From Piromyces finnis (lineage: Eukaryota > Neocallimastigomycota > Neocallimastigomycetes > Neocallimastigales > Neocallimastigaceae), in assembly GCA_002104945.1 (NCBI GenBank), contig MCFH01000056.1:241501-305500 (forward strand): a DNA stretch of 64,000 nucleotides. Direction: 5' to 3'. Each line of letters starts with the position of its first letter. Position 1 is the stretch's first letter. This document shows positions 24,890-38,229 of the stretch, piece by piece. The notes beneath the pieces were generated by a model. The model ran no database searches, had not been told where the DNA came from, and saw only the letters and a list, made by a program, of their open reading frames with translations. Position numbers and translations under genes: made by a program.

Positions 24890-26214
24890 TTTAATATATT
24901 TAAATGATTGAGTTATTGAGTTATTATAAAGATAAATAGGATTATGAAATTATAAATATTGATAATTAATGAATAAATAAAAATAGACTAAATGCTTCCT
25001 TTATATATATTTTTTTAAAAAAAATAAAAATTAGAATTTTAAATCATTATTAATTATTATATGAAAAATATTTCTTTTTTTTTTTTTTTATAATTATTAT
25101 AAATATTATAAATGAATATTAATTATTACTTTAAAATTAATAACTTTGGAAATACTTTATATGGATGATACATATAATATACTTTTTAAATTATAAATGT
25201 AATATACAAAATAAATTACATTAAATTATTTCAATTTAATTTATATATTAATAAATAATTTTTAATATATGAATATTATAAATGTTATTTAAATATTCGA
25301 TTTATTTAATATAGAATTTTGACATATTACAATATTTATTATTTTTGTTTTCCTTTTATTTTTTCAATAGATTGAACTAATAAAAATAAGCTATTTTTAT
25401 ATAATATTTTATTATGTTAAGAAGTTAAATAACTTTAACGCTTTTTTTGAAACATTAACATTATAATAATAGTAATTTAATAATTATTTAATAATTATTT
25501 AATATATTTTTTTTTAAAAAAGGTTGCATTTTCTATAAAGTAATATTTAAAAGACCTTTTTTTAATTTTTAAAAAAAATATAATAAAAAATTTAACTTTT
25601 ATTTTTTTATTTTTATATAATTAAATAAATAAAATAAAATTTGGAAACCAGACGAATATTCTAATGATTTTTTATAAGAGAATAAAAAGGTATTTAATAA
25701 TAGCATTTAATATAAATATAAAAATATTTTATACATATATGATAACTAAAAGTATTTTTAATTATATTTTAATATTTTAATAGGTGTGAATTGTATTACA
25801 AACGTTTATTTTTATGAACTTGCGGATAGTCAATTTTATTACATTGAAATTTTATTTTCTTTTTATTTTTGTATACATTATTAATAATGTATCAGATATA
25901 TAAAATTAAAATGATATATTATAATATGATCTGATTCATCTTTCATTGGTTCATTTTTAATTAATGCACCGAATATAAAATTTTTATTTAAAATAAATTT
26001 TTATTATAAATAAAATAGAATAGTTATTTTATATTGTATAGTATAAAAATAATTAAAAATAATTAGTGTTATAATATATTAATATTCTATTATATCATAT
26101 AATAAAAAAATGAAAATAAAAATTAATATTTTATTATTTATTATTAAATAGAACCTTTTTCTTTTGTTTACTTCTAAGCGGAATTTGCCTTTTTTTTTTT
26201 TTTTTTTTTTTTTA
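24890..26214. other. AT-rich intergenic sequence
   Basis: It may contain upstream exons of the homeodomain gene at 24.3-24.9 kb, which I could not define. It otherwise holds homopolymers only, with a pure T run at about 26,190-26,212. Confidence 0.5.
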
Positions 26215-27330
26215 AAGGACTTATTATCTTTGTCATTAATATTTTAAAAAAATGTGAAAAGTTTAGTGTTAGTATAGGTAAAAAAGTGATATTTTTATAA
26301 TTAATTTATAGACGCTGTTGTTCTGATTGTACGTACTAATAGTAACTTTAAAAAATACACGGTATAGTTAAATATCTACTTTCTACTTTACAAATTAAAT
26401 TTGTTACTTATTCTCTTTGTTCTTTTATTCCTTTCTACTTTTTATATTTTGGTTAGTTAGATAGATTTGTTTTTTATTTACTTTGTTATTCTTTTAATTT
26501 ATTTTTGAGTTTTGTTGTGAGGTGCGGCTATCATTAATTTTAATCATATTTTTAATATTTTTTCTATTTTTATTTTTTATTTTATTTTCAAGGGGCGGAT
26601 TTTTTTAGGATTTTATATGATTTTAGTAACTTTATTTTTTATTTTTTGAAACTTTAATTAACATTCTTTTGTATACTTTTCTATTTCTTTTTTATATATA
26701 TATTTTATACTTTATATTATAAATATATATTTGTATATTAGGTATTATGAACTCTTATGGTAAGTATTAACATTGTGTCAATAAAGCTTAAATCCTGGAA
26801 AATCAAATATTCTATTTTTTTATTATAAATACTAATCCGGCTATTCTTGTAGGAGATTTTAATATGTCAGCTATTAAGATTTACCAAAATTTATGTAATA
26901 TTTTCAAAAAGATTAATAGTAAATTCAGATCCAATTTTTATAAAGCAAATTTTATCTCAATTGGTAAACACTTTATTGACAAAAATTTTAGATAAGGTTG
27001 GAAAGGCCTTAAAAAACATGTCAAACCAAATTATTCCCAATCTTTATAAAAGTGATATTGATTAAATTAGTAAAACATTTTATCAATAAAAAGTTTTAGA
27101 CAAGGTTGGAAAGATCTTCAAAAAAATTTTGCTAAATCAAGTTATTCGTTCTCCCCTGTTTCTTATCTTTAAGGACAAGAATAATGAAGATTTATTTTTT
27201 CCTCAAGAACAACTAAATCGTTTGACTGAATGCTATGAAAATTTTAAGAATATCATGTAATAAATAAATCGTGGTCATTGGGAAAGAGTCTTCCGTTTTA
27301 ATTCTATCAATCAAATAACGTAGAATATCA
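26215..27330 (+). pseudogene. Shuffled LINE fragments
   Basis: 26,220-26,360 resembles the RT palm at 9.3 kb: FVINILKKCEKFSVSIG then DAVVLIVRTNSNFKKY. Around 26,825-26,880, NTNPAILVGDFNMSAIK is the endonuclease ILVGDFN motif. At about 27,150-27,260, FKDKNNEDLFFPQEQLNRLT followed by ECYENFKNIM matches the linker between endonuclease and RT. The pieces are not in element order (RT, then endonuclease, then linker), so at least two relics or a rearrangement are present. All are broken by stops. Confidence 0.65.
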
Positions 27331-27439
27331 ATTATCTCATTTCTATTGAAGAAAATAAACTCATATATTAATAGTCAAGATAATAATTAAAAAAATGACA
27401 TTACATTAAGCATATAATTATGAAAATGAAAAATACTGT

Positions 27440-27776
27440 TAAAATATTTGATTAAAAAGAGGAATCAATACAAGTATTAAAGATTATGATAGAAGAATAC
27501 CATTACAATTTGCCTTTTAACCTCAAATTAAAAATTATTCTTATTAAATATTTAATTGAAGCTAAAAATATAGATGTTAATCTACAAGATAATTATGAAG
27601 GGATACTATTATGTTATGTTTGTAGAAAAGAAAGTAAAGAAATGGATAAATATTTAATTGAAAAAGAAAACATATTTTTCTATTTATTTTCAATACACAA
27701 ATCTTTAATAATTGATGTAGATTCTGTTTTAATTATTTTTTTTTATTTCTTAAAATTTATTTTTATTGTTATTTAA
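27440..27776 (+). pseudogene. Ankyrin-repeat fragment
   Basis: The frame from 27,486 gives IILIKYLIEAKNIDVNLQDN then LLCYVCRKESKEMDKYLIEK, matching ankyrin units (usually TPLHYACRK). Upstream, frame-shifted pieces (NTVKIFD) suggest more units. Only about two repeats remain and the frame ends in a hydrophobic AT-rich tail. Confidence 0.6.
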
Positions 27777-28507
27777 ATTTAATTTTTTAAAAAATGCTTA
27801 TTGTTAATTTTTTAAAATATATAAATTAAAATTATTTTTTTGTATGTTTTTATTATCCTATATATATAAAATATAAAAAAATATGTATATATATATATAT
27901 TCTTAGAGAAATACAATTCACCAATATTACAATATTATAAAGTTTAATCATATAATTAAAAGATAACAATTCTTTTTAAAAGTATTTTAGTAAAAAGGGA
28001 ACTTTTCTATATTAAAGAACTATATATTATATAATTTAATAATTATAATATTATATTTTATTTTTTTAATTAGAAGTAATTTTTAAAATTAATAGTTTAA
28101 TGTCGTGGTAAATTGAAAGAAAAAATAAATGAATAAATAAATGAATGAATGAATGAATGAATAAATAAATAAATAAATAAATTATAAATGAATTATTAAA
28201 TATATTTTAGAATCAATAACGACACACAAATATGAATAACAAAAGTATTTATAATTATTTTGTAAACTATAATAATTTTTTTATTAATATTTATTTTTGA
28301 TTGAAAATTACATTGCAAAGAATATATATATATAAATATTTACTATTTTCATTATTTTATTGTTATTATTTAATTTTTTAAGGATATGATATTAACATTC
28401 TAATATATATAAATAAGTAATTGAAAAATTTAATATTAATATAATAATGTATAATAATAATAATATTTTAATTTTCTATTTCTATATTTAAATAAAAGTA
28501 TATTAAA

Positions 28508-29719
28508 TTATGAATAATTGCGTCTGGCATTTATGAACCAGTTATTAATCTATAATATTAAAATAAAATTTATAATTAGAAGTGTAATAAATATCATTAT
28601 AATAATATATAATAATTTATAATTTAAAATCATTTAAAATATATACCTGATTCTGGCGATAAAAAGGATTTTCAATATTTAATTATATAAATATACATTC
28701 ATTTATAGGTTGTATTATGTAGTATGAATAAAAAGAAAAAAAGAAAATATTGTTAATATATATATAATAATTTTATAAAATAATTATAATATTAATAATA
28801 ATTAATAACCTACCATTGTTAGACCAGTAGCCTCACAAAGACGACACTTCTCATTAATGGTAGGATAAGGGAAAGAATGGTTTGAAAGCCATTCTTTCAA
28901 TATATTAGTCACTTTATGGGGAAAATTAGGGCGCTTATGACCCTTTGAGTTCCCACGTCTTTTTATTTGTTTATTTTCTTTTGAAATTATATTTGAATAA
29001 AATTTTTTAACTGATCTGTTGTAATTATATATATTTGGATTTATATTTGGATTTATATTTGGATTTATATTTGAATTTATATTTGAATTTATATTTGGAT
29101 TTGGATTTGGATTTGGATTTTTGAAAAAATTGTAATAAGACCCGTTGATAAATGAGTTGTGATTACTAGAAGTGGCATTGTTATTAAATGATAACAATTT
29201 AAATGATGAACATGGTAAATTAAGAAAAGAAGCGTTAAATGGCATCAATGGTGGAGATATATTATTTAATATTGGACTTGTATTTTCAATTGTAAGAGAG
29301 TCTTGCTGTGATAAAACAGAAAATACCTATAATAGCATATATATAAATATAATTATTGAATTTAAAATAAAAAATAATATTTTTATATTTTTTTAATTAA
29401 TTATAATATAAAATATGTTATATAATAAATAAAATAATAAATAATATATATATTTATATTTTTTTTTTACAAATTTATTAATATTTACTGAATTATTACT
29501 CTGCTTTGAATTTTGACTTATATTTTGAATTAAGTCATTTTTACTCTCTCTGGTTTCCGGAAGCCTTAAAGGAACACTTGATACCTCGGTATAATTATTT
29601 GTTATAATATCACTAAGAAGTTCATTTGATAATGTAGAATTTCTTTTAAAAATCGGAGTGCCATTAGGTGATTCTAAAAAATTATTCGAGGGATTGAAAA
29701 GACTTTCTTTTGAATTCAT
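28508..29719 (-). CDS. TALE (HD1-like) homeodomain transcription factor, copy A
   Basis: Minus-strand exons are 29719-29489, 29326-28814, 28652-28647 (6 nt) and 28549-28508. They give a 263-residue protein. It has an Asn/Ser-rich N-terminus (MNSKESLFNPSNNFLESPNG), a PNPNPN and NINPNI repeat near residues 150-175 and a C-terminal homeodomain (about 205-263). The domain reads KGHKRPNFPHKVTNILKEWL, then SNHSFPYPTINEKCRLCEAT and GLTM-NQ-INNWFINARR. The FPYP motif and three-residue loop extension mark the TALE superclass, the class of fungal HD1 mating-type proteins. W48, F49, N51 and R53 are intact. Without the microexon the apparent ORF ends at TGLTMVGY, a retained-intron artefact. The protein is identical to copy B. 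Role in mating-type control is inference. Confidence 0.88.
28647..28652 (-). other. 6-nt microexon (AATCAG, Asn-Gln), copy A
   Basis: It lies between CGCCAG and GTATAT. It supplies homeodomain residues 43-44 (NQ); the splice TGLTM-NQ-INNWF restores consensus spacing. Confidence 0.8.
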
Positions 29720-32700
29720 TGTTTCTTTCTTTTATATTGAATATAAGTATAATGAGAAACTTTTTAAAGTGTTTTGATATATTTAATATATTTTAATATA
29801 ATGAGTGTTTTTAATTATATAAATAATACAAATTAAGAATAAATGTTTTAAAAACAGTCAAAATCCAATTCTTTTATATTCTTTTTTCAAATTTGACTTT
29901 TTTTTTAATTAATATATTTATTACTTACTTTTTATTATACTTTTAATCATTTTATTATACTGTTATATATAATTATACATATATGTATTTTATTACTTTA
30001 TATTATAATTTTTAATTGTTTTTGTAACATAAAGTGTAATATTATATTTTTCATTAATATTATACTATATTAGATAAGTTATTATTATTATTATTATATA
30101 TATATATTATTAATTAATATTTTGCAATTAGAAAAAATGTCAAAAAAAATTTTTTAAACCATACCCAGAATACATATACATATGATAAATTTTCCTTTTT
30201 TGTACTTATTTCTTAATAGAAAAATAGTAAGAACCTGAGACGTTCCATACATTATCATATTATATTTCGAAGAGAAAAGAAATATAATTCAATCTATATA
30301 ATATATACTTTAAAATAAAAAAATAACATATTTTTAATTGTAATATTTTATTGTTTTTATTATTATTTAAAAATATTATTAATAATGAAAATAGAAAATA
30401 TTTTAATAATATTTATAAATAATATGGTCATTTAACTTATGATGAACTAAAAGATTAACTGTTATAATATGAATGAATTTTAATATATTTCTCTTATAAT
30501 TTTATAAATAGTTCGAGTATAGTAAATAAATTACTAAATAAATAATTATATTATTATGTATCCTTTATTATTAAAAATTATATATTAAAATCATATATTA
30601 AAAGGATTAATTATAATATATTCTATGCCAGTACGCTTTATTGTACACATTATAAATTATAAAAATAATAAAAATAAATAGAATTAAAATTTTTAAACTT
30701 AATAAAACAACTTCAAAAATATATATATTAATATATTAAAATATAGTTTTACTCTTTACCAAAAATTTTGTTTTTTAAAAAGTATTGGTTATAATAAAGT
30801 TAAGATTATGTAGAAATTCAACTTCCATGTCAAAATTAAAATAATAACAATAATAATATTTTTATAATTAATTAAGATTTAATCTTTTAATACTGGCGGT
30901 CTAGTTCTCGAATTAATTAATGTGATATAATAAAAGATCAAAAAAGCTAATTATTTATTAATATTTTTTATTATTTAATATATTTCAAGTAATAATTATT
31001 ATAATTATAATGAATCTTTTTAATATTTAATTTATGAAAAGTAATCATAATAAATTGTAAAGGTAACTGTATAAAAACATTCCTGTAAAATTCATAATTA
31101 TAAATGCTTTTCATAACTAATAAATTAATGGCTTTTCAAACTTTAAACAAAAAGAAAAGAAAAAAAATTTAATATAAAATTTAATATATTATGAAATGTA
31201 TGTATAAATGAATAAATGGATCATTTAACTATAATTACTTTACATTATATATAATATATATAATTGAACTAGTTTTAAAAATTAAAAAGAAAGTAATTTT
31301 AAAAATATTTTAATAATCAAATAAATAACCAAAATAAACATAGAAACTTTAATTCTTTTAAAATTCTATTTCTCTTTACTAAATAAAATAATAATGGATT
31401 AAAATTTTATATATCTTATATATTTTATAGGAATGCTTATGTTAGTTTATGTTAGTGTGTAGTTAAAATTTATATTAAAGAAATTATTTATTTATTTATT
31501 TATTTTTATAGTTAACAAAAAATATAAAATATTTTGAAATTTGTACTATTATTTTCCATAATGAAACTATTATTATAAATATTTGATATTTAATTATATA
31601 GTCATATTGGTTATAATATTATTATTCAAATATTAACTCTATATTAATTAAATTCATAATAAGCCATAGTCCATACTATATAAGACCATTTTAAATATTT
31701 TCTATTATATTAGATAATATAAATTAATATATACATACACATATATTATTTTATTTATTTAATTAATTATATTTATATTTATTATTGGAAGATATTTTTG
31801 ACCTATTTAATATAGTTAAAGAAAAAAGACAATTATAGAGAATTGGTTTTATATATATTTTTATTAAGTATTTTAGGAAAAAAAATAAAAACTAATATTG
31901 TCTTTTTTTTTATATAATAAAATAAATGCTCTTTTTAAAAGCAATATGCATTTAATAATAATTTTATTTATTTTAAATAATAGAAATTATATAATATAAC
32001 AAAATATATATAAATTGAATAATAAATATAAATAAACGTTAGTTCATAACACCGGGGTAAAAATACAAAAAAAACAATAATTTTTAATACCAGATTTTAA
32101 TATATTTAAATTATATTAAAGAAGAATTCTCTATGAATTTTCAATAAATAAATTTAGTGGCAAAATGTAGAATAATAGTTTTACAATTGTACAATTATTT
32201 TTAAAATTTCTGTATACATAATTAATAATGTAATAATGTATCAGATAAATTTAAATGATTCTATTTGATAAATGCTAACAACAAGAATAAATACAATATT
32301 AAGAACTTACTAACCTTAAATCAAGCAAACCACTAATAATTCTTAAAATTTTATTGACGATAATAATAATTAATTTTTTTATTTATTATTTTATTCAATT
32401 GTAATGAAAACATTTTTACTATCAAAAATTATACACTTATAGTTTATAATAATAATATAAACAATATTACATAGAAAACATAAATAAGCAACAATAATTA
32501 TTGAACAATGAATAGAAATGAAAATTTATAAAGAAATATAATAAAATACATTTCAAAAATGAAGAATATAGATTTTACAAAATCATTTAAGATTCAATAT
32601 ATTTTACAACAAAAACAGTAACAATAATAATACTACAAAAAAATCCATCAACTATAATAAACAATATTGTATTAATGTATTTTTCACCAGATTAAAATAT

Positions 32701-32879
32701 CTCGCTTAATATTAAATATATATCTGATACATTTAAAAATATTAAAAATAGAAACAGTTTGATAAATTATAAAAATGTAAGATATTATTTTACTTCTCAA
32801 AAAGTTTTCTACTTTTAAATGTATTTCCATTAATTTGGTACGGGCTTTTGTGGTATCCCCATATATAATATTAGCTTCT

Positions 32880-35800
32880 TCTTTATCCGTGTTATTCGAT
32901 CATGATCAGTTAGTATGCTATGGAAAAAACTTGAGGTTATTCTGAAGGATAAATTTAATTCAGTTATTAGTGTTAAATATTTTAAAAATTTTAATGATCA
33001 CTTTTTATTAATTAAGATTCATGGTTCAATGAAAACCTGTAATAAAATCTTACACATCTTAAGAAAGAAACTTTCAATTACTTCAATTTCCTTTTCAGCT
33101 CGTTTTTGAATGAATCACAAATACACTTTTTCCTCACTCAAAAGTAAATTTTTAGTTTATAATAAACATCAACAATCAATTCAACAGTCAATTCAACAAT
33201 CTCATTAACAATCAGTTCAATAATTTCATTAATATTCATATCATTAATCTAATCAAATTCAACTTCAAAAATATTTTAAACAAGATTTTCAACATGAAAA
33301 TATTCCAGATCTACAAAAAACACAATATCAATCTCAACATTCAACAATTATTTCTGATAGTTTTATCAACTCCGATAACATTTTAATAGTTGATAGTTCT
33401 TCAGATACACAGCCATCTAATAATAATTCATCTCATTCCTCTGACGCATCATACATTAATAATGATGACTTTAATAATAATAGCAATGATTCTTCCTCAT
33501 CCAACAAGCCTGATAACTTTTCTTTTTGTCTTAATAGGAATATCAATGGATGGAATCACGAGAAAAGAAATAGTATTAGTTATTTCATAGCTATTTTCAA
33601 ACCATTATTTTTATGTTTTCAAGAAAATAGTAATGGTTATAGTTCAAATACTGAATATCCTTGTCACGTTACTTTACGAAATTATAGACTTTTTTTTCAA
33701 GAAAGCTGATGAATCAGTCCCTGGAATGAGAGGTTTATATTTAGGTATTCAAAATTCGTGTAAAGCCTCACTTGAAAACTTCTGGAAAGTATAATATTTA
33801 TATTTATACTTTTAGTCTTTGGAATTGATTCAAATGTTCGATTGAAAATGTTTATATGCCTCATAGTAGTCATCACAACATCTATGTTCTATGTTGATCA
33901 TGCTAAGTTAGAAGTTCACTTGTGGTTACAAACTCATCCCATCTATCGATTATTGTTGGTAATTTAATATGTCTAAAGTAAAATTATCTAACTGGTTATC
34001 ATCTAATGGGTTAGGAGATTGGGAAGTTCTTCCACTTAAAGGTTCTTCTATCTCTTGGACTCGAACTGATCAATCTTCCAACATTGACCATGCTCTTGTC
34101 AATTCGAAAATGAAAGATTTTATTCACTCAGGATCATTTATAAACAATTTTTATACTGTATCAAACCATAAATCACTACTTATTAATGGTAAAATTATTC
34201 CTATGGATGATTTTTCTAATGACTTTAATGTTCCTAAGAAAATTCTGAAATGGAATAGATAAAAATGTATTGAGGAAAAGGAATCTATTCTCAGTCATAA
34301 TAAATTCCAAATACTTTCAGCAAAATTCAACGATCCTAATGTTTCTACAAACGAACTTTCCAAAGAGTTTACTTTAACTGCTTTTTCAATTGTAGAGGAG
34401 CTCAGTATTACTTCAATAAATAATGTTATAAAATCTTCTTTTTATATTTCACAATAGATTTTTAATCTCCAAAAAATCAAAATAATGCTGTAAATGAGAT
34501 TTTAAAAAAGAAAGAGTTTATGATATAGATGAATTTATTAATAGGATTAAAATCTATCGTAAGCTTATCAATTATATCTACAAGAGATGTAATGAATATA
34601 GGAAATAAGAATCATTGGATTAAAACAGGATGTGAGTATATGAAGAGTCATAATTCTAAGAAGGCCTGGAAATGGATCAAGAAAACTGCAAAAATTGGAA
34701 AAGATTCTTTCTTTATTGCTCAACCAATTAAAAATAAGAATGGAAAATTAGTTGTTGCTACGGAAGAACAACTAGATGTGTGGCATGATCATTTCGAAAA
34801 TCTTGCATCAGATCCAAGTGGTGTAAGTCTTGATTTGGAGCATTAGTATGAAGAACCAACAAATAAATGTATTTCACTCTCTATGCTTGATGAATGAGAT
34901 ATCAACTAAGATATTAGTATTGATGAAATCGAATCAGCCATCCTCTCTACTCCAAATTATAAAGCATCAGGTCCGGATGGTATTCCATTTGAATTTTACA
35001 AAGATTTAATTCCATCAAGTAATGATTCTAATAATGCTACAGACAATAATTCTTCTGGTAATACCACTTCAGGTAATGATGTTCATGGTTTAAATTTTAT
35101 TCTTAAATTATTCAACCGTATTTGGGATGGAGACTTCCCCAGCTCATGGAATGAATCCAGTATTGCTTCTATTCCTAAGAAGGGAGATTTGACAGATTGT
35201 GATAACTATCGAGGTATAACACTTATCAATAATGGTATTAAGTTGATTTCCAAAATTGTCACCACTAGAATCTCAGAATATGGTCTTAAGAATAATTTCA
35301 TTAGACCTGAACAATTTGGTTTTCGAAAAAAGGAAGAAAGTATTAGTCTTTTCATTTCAATCCAAGAAATATGTTGTAGACGTCAATTAGATAATAAAGA
35401 GACATATTTAGCCTTTTTAGATCTTAGGAAAGCATACGATTCAGTCCCAATTGGTAATATTCTCCATAAATTAGATTGTTTAGGAATCCGAGGTAAGAGT
35501 TTACAATTTATCAAAAATTTATATTTAACATCTAAGGCTAATGCAAAATTAGATGGAAAATTCTCGAAATCTTTTGATGTGAAGAAAGGAGTCCGTCAAG
35601 GTTGCCCACTTTCTCCTATTCTCTTTAATCTCTTTATTAATGATATATTTAAAGAGTGCGAAGATCTAGGAGTCAGTTTAGGTGACACTCAATGCTGTGG
35701 TGGACTTTTTGCAGATGATATAGTTATTTGTGCTCCATCAAGAGGATGCTTAAAAAAAATGCATAGAAGAGTTAATGAATGGGCTATGTATAATGAAATG

Positions 35801-36524
35801 GAATTTAGTATCCAGAAATGTTCAATGATGATAATTCGTCTTGAATCAATAGGAAATCAGAACAAGAGAGATCCAACATTTTACTTAGCAAGAAAACCCA
35901 TTCCAACTACTTATTGCTACACTTATCTTGGTGTTCCAATTGATAAGAATCTCTCCCTTAAACCAGTTATTAAAACTCTTAATAACAAGGTTTTGAAAGA
36001 ACTTTTTTCAGTCAGTAAATTCTTGAGAAGGGTTAACCCCTAATATTCCTATTCCTTTCAAAAAGCTAGTACTTAACTCCCAAGTAATTAGTAGAGTTTC
36101 ATACTTTACATCATTACTTGGATCCAACAAACCTAGGTCTAGGAATGCTCAGAAGCATGTTAACAAAGGAATATGATGGGTTGCCGGAGTTCATAAAGCT
36201 GTATCGTTTATATCTTAATATTCTATCTCAAAAGATTTGAATATTCCTCCATTGTCAGCCAAATGCGCATTAGCTCAGATTAGATGTTTTAACAAGTGGA
36301 AAAACTCGAATTGTATTATCTCACACCTTGTCAATTACATTCTTAAATTTAGAAAATATACAAATCAAGTAGGACACTTGATAAAAAATTAAAGAAGCAT
36401 GGAGATGTTAAAGCAGTTAAAAATTTTATTGGAAAGATCTCAAAAGTAATTCCAACAGTCCTATCAGTAATTATAAAAATGTTAATAAGAGTAGATATAG
36501 TAACAATAATAATAATAATAATAA

Positions 36525-36576
<52 letters not shown>

Positions 36577-37060
36577 GTAGTAGTAGTAGTAGTAGTAGAA
36601 GTAATAATAGTAGTAATAGCAAAAGTGAAGATAATAATTCTAATTTAGATAGCAATTTAGTTAATAATAGTAATAGTTCTAATAATCGGGTGAATAATAA
36701 TGTGTATGATTATTCTAGTGTGTGCAGTAAAATATTTAAATTCCTTATTGGAGGAAGAAGTTTTAACAACATTAATTGCAATTCAAGGAATGGAAAGAAC
36801 TTTACAAGTGCCAGCTTCAATCGAGCACTTAAAAAGGAATATCATTATTGACGGTAACAGCGGAACTTCTAACCAAGATCATGCCTTTTGTTATTGATCA
36901 GTAATGGTCAATGTTCAAAAGGTTTGAAGCAACATCCAAGAGCGTCAATGCTGAAGAAACAGTAAGACAGGCCAGGAGGGCCAACGCAACCAATGGAGAT
37001 CATAATTTTGATCCATGATAAAATTTTGATCATTGACTCGGTGTCCCATTGAAAATCAAA
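32880..37060 (+). mobile_element. LINE (Tad-like) with endonuclease and RT, decayed
   Basis: Pieces lie in the normal order on the plus strand. There is a possible ORF1 remnant at 32,915-33,109. The endonuclease starts NFSFCLNRNINGWNHEKRNS (about 33,515) and ends WTRTDQSSNIDHALVNSKMK with SNHKSL (33,969-34,262). The RT is open at 35,189-36,043: DNYRGITLINNGIKLISKIV, FRKKEES, LDLRKAYDSVP, VRQGCPLSPILFNLF and GGLFADDIVI, with the FADD catalytic Asp pair near 35,711-35,722. Stops near 34,261, 34,456, 34,846 and 36,041 break it. An AAT/AGT microsatellite (36,505-36,605) sits in the C-terminal region. The 3' tail (about 36,930-37,060) resembles the tail of the SINEs at 44.5 and 49.7 kb. It occupies the spacer of the inverted repeat. 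Confidence 0.85.
35189..36043 (+). CDS. LINE reverse transcriptase core (open segment)
   Basis: The longest open part, 284 codons, covers RT fingers and palm through FADD and the thumb region (YCYTYLGVPIDKNLSLKP). The true reading frame begins upstream: SAILSTPNYKASGPDGIPFE at about 34,935 is in line with GDLTDCDNYRGI. Reading therefore starts at least at 34,925 and the segment is not a natural gene start. It ends at TAA after RRVNP, where the family continues. Confidence 0.8.
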   Translation: MTDCDNYRGITLINNGIKLISKIVTTRISEYGLKNNFIRPEQFGFRKKEESISLFISIQEICCRRQLDNKETYLAFLDLRKAYDSVPIGNILHKLDCLGIRGKSLQFIKNLYLTSKANAKLDGKFSKSFDVKKGVRQGCPLSPILFNLFINDIFKECEDLGVSLGDTQCCGGLFADDIVICAPSRGCLKKMHRRVNEWAMYNEMEFSIQKCSMMIIRLESIGNQNKRDPTFYLARKPIPTTYCYTYLGVPIDKNLSLKPVIKTLNNKVLKELFSVSKFLRRVNP

Positions 37061-37266
37061 TACAATTATTGTACTTTAGTATAACAGTGACTTTCTTACT
37101 TTAATTAAAATTACTAGAATACATTATACCAAATTTTTATTCATTTGTGTTTATTTAAACATTTTTTTTTTTTTAATTTTTTTAAATAATATGTATTATA
37201 ATTTTAATTATATTAATAAAGTTTATAATTATTTGATAATTTATAAAAAAAAATAAAATAAAATAA

Positions 37267-37343
<77 letters not shown>

Positions 37344-38229
37344 TAATAATAATAATTTATTTATAATTTTTAAATATATATTTAAACTTTTTGAAAATTA
37401 AAACGAAAATAAATAAATAGTTTTTTTTTTTTTTTTTTTTTTTCGAATGCTTTTGTTATATTTTATTTATTAATTTCATGTCTTTATATTGACAAAATTT
37501 TTTATTTAATTATTTTTTTATACTATTTATCATTAAAATTGATGAAACTAAATCTATTATTTTTGTTGCAGTCTAAATTATAAAACTTCAGATACGAGTA
37601 ACATTACTCTTCACAAGTGCTTATTATATAAATCATTTAATTGTATTTGAAATAATTGTATCTCCATTGCTTATGAATTTAATTTTATTTCTATTTTTTA
37701 TATTATATTATTTTCATCAATAGTATAAATAAATTTATTGAATCTGAGAATATGAAAAATAGTTTTATAATAGAATATTTTAGTTTTTATATTTAAAAGC
37801 CACTACTTTTATTATTATTATTATTATTATCATTAATATAAACAAATAAATGAATAAATAAAAAGAAACATGTTGAGAGTTTCATATAGATATCTAATAA
37901 TTAATCTTTTCCCTTTCAATATTTTTAAAAAAGCTTATTTTATATTCAATGTTATATTTTCTGTAAATTGGAATATTTAAAATTAATATAATTTATTGAA
38001 AACATATAATCCAATATCCAAGCCCAATAGAAAAAATAAATACCAAAAATTAATTTATTTTTTTTTAAACTAGGAAGATAATACACTACTTGTATTTATT
38101 TATTTATTTATTTATTTATTTGTAACATTTCATTATATTAGGTGATAATACATATTTATATAATAATAAATAAAAATAATAAAATATATATATATATAAA
38201 TATAAATATAAAATAAAATAAAATGATTA
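37061..38229. other. AT-rich spacer with microsatellite
   Basis: It contains an AAT repeat at about 37,267-37,355, a T run near 37,421-37,443 and no supported gene. Confidence 0.6.

Larger units (their letters stand above)
27900..32340 (+). repeat. Inverted repeat arm A
   Basis: This arm is the reverse complement of 39.42-45.01 kb. Through the homeodomain gene (28,508-29,719) coordinates obey a constant sum (72,529) with 42,810-44,021, so there are no net indels there, and the encoded proteins are identical. Rare differences occur in flanks, for example GACGTTCCATAC here against the C-to-T form in arm B near 42,287. Outer homology ends near 27,900 and inner homology near 32,340. The spacer holds the LINE at 32.9-37.1 kb. 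Confidence 0.9.

Noticed and set aside
25800-25920. Short hydrophobic ORF starting MNLRIVNFITLKFYFLFIFV
   Set aside because: Only about 29 codons, no CaaX or conserved feature, and partly repeat-derived sequence.
29172-29396. 74-codon ORFs antiparallel to exon 2 of TALE copies A and B (29,172-29,396 and 43,133-43,357)
   Set aside because: They are shadows of the homeobox coding exon. The opposite strand has splice sites, a homeodomain and conservation in copy C.
33390-33590. 66-codon ORF rich in Ile, Leu and His
   Set aside because: Another frame here gives the LINE endonuclease start (LNRNINGWNHEKRN), so this is an out-of-frame shadow.
34261-34846. Nuclear code in which TAA/TAG encode Gln (ciliate-like), suggested by stops in LINE frames
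   Set aside because: The homeobox, HMG-box and esterase genes use TAA as clean terminators at the expected domain ends. The LINE stops come with frameshifts and fit decay.
36700-36897. 65-codon ORF downstream of the LINE RT
   Set aside because: No domain; it lies in the LINE 3' region next to a microsatellite and is probably chance.
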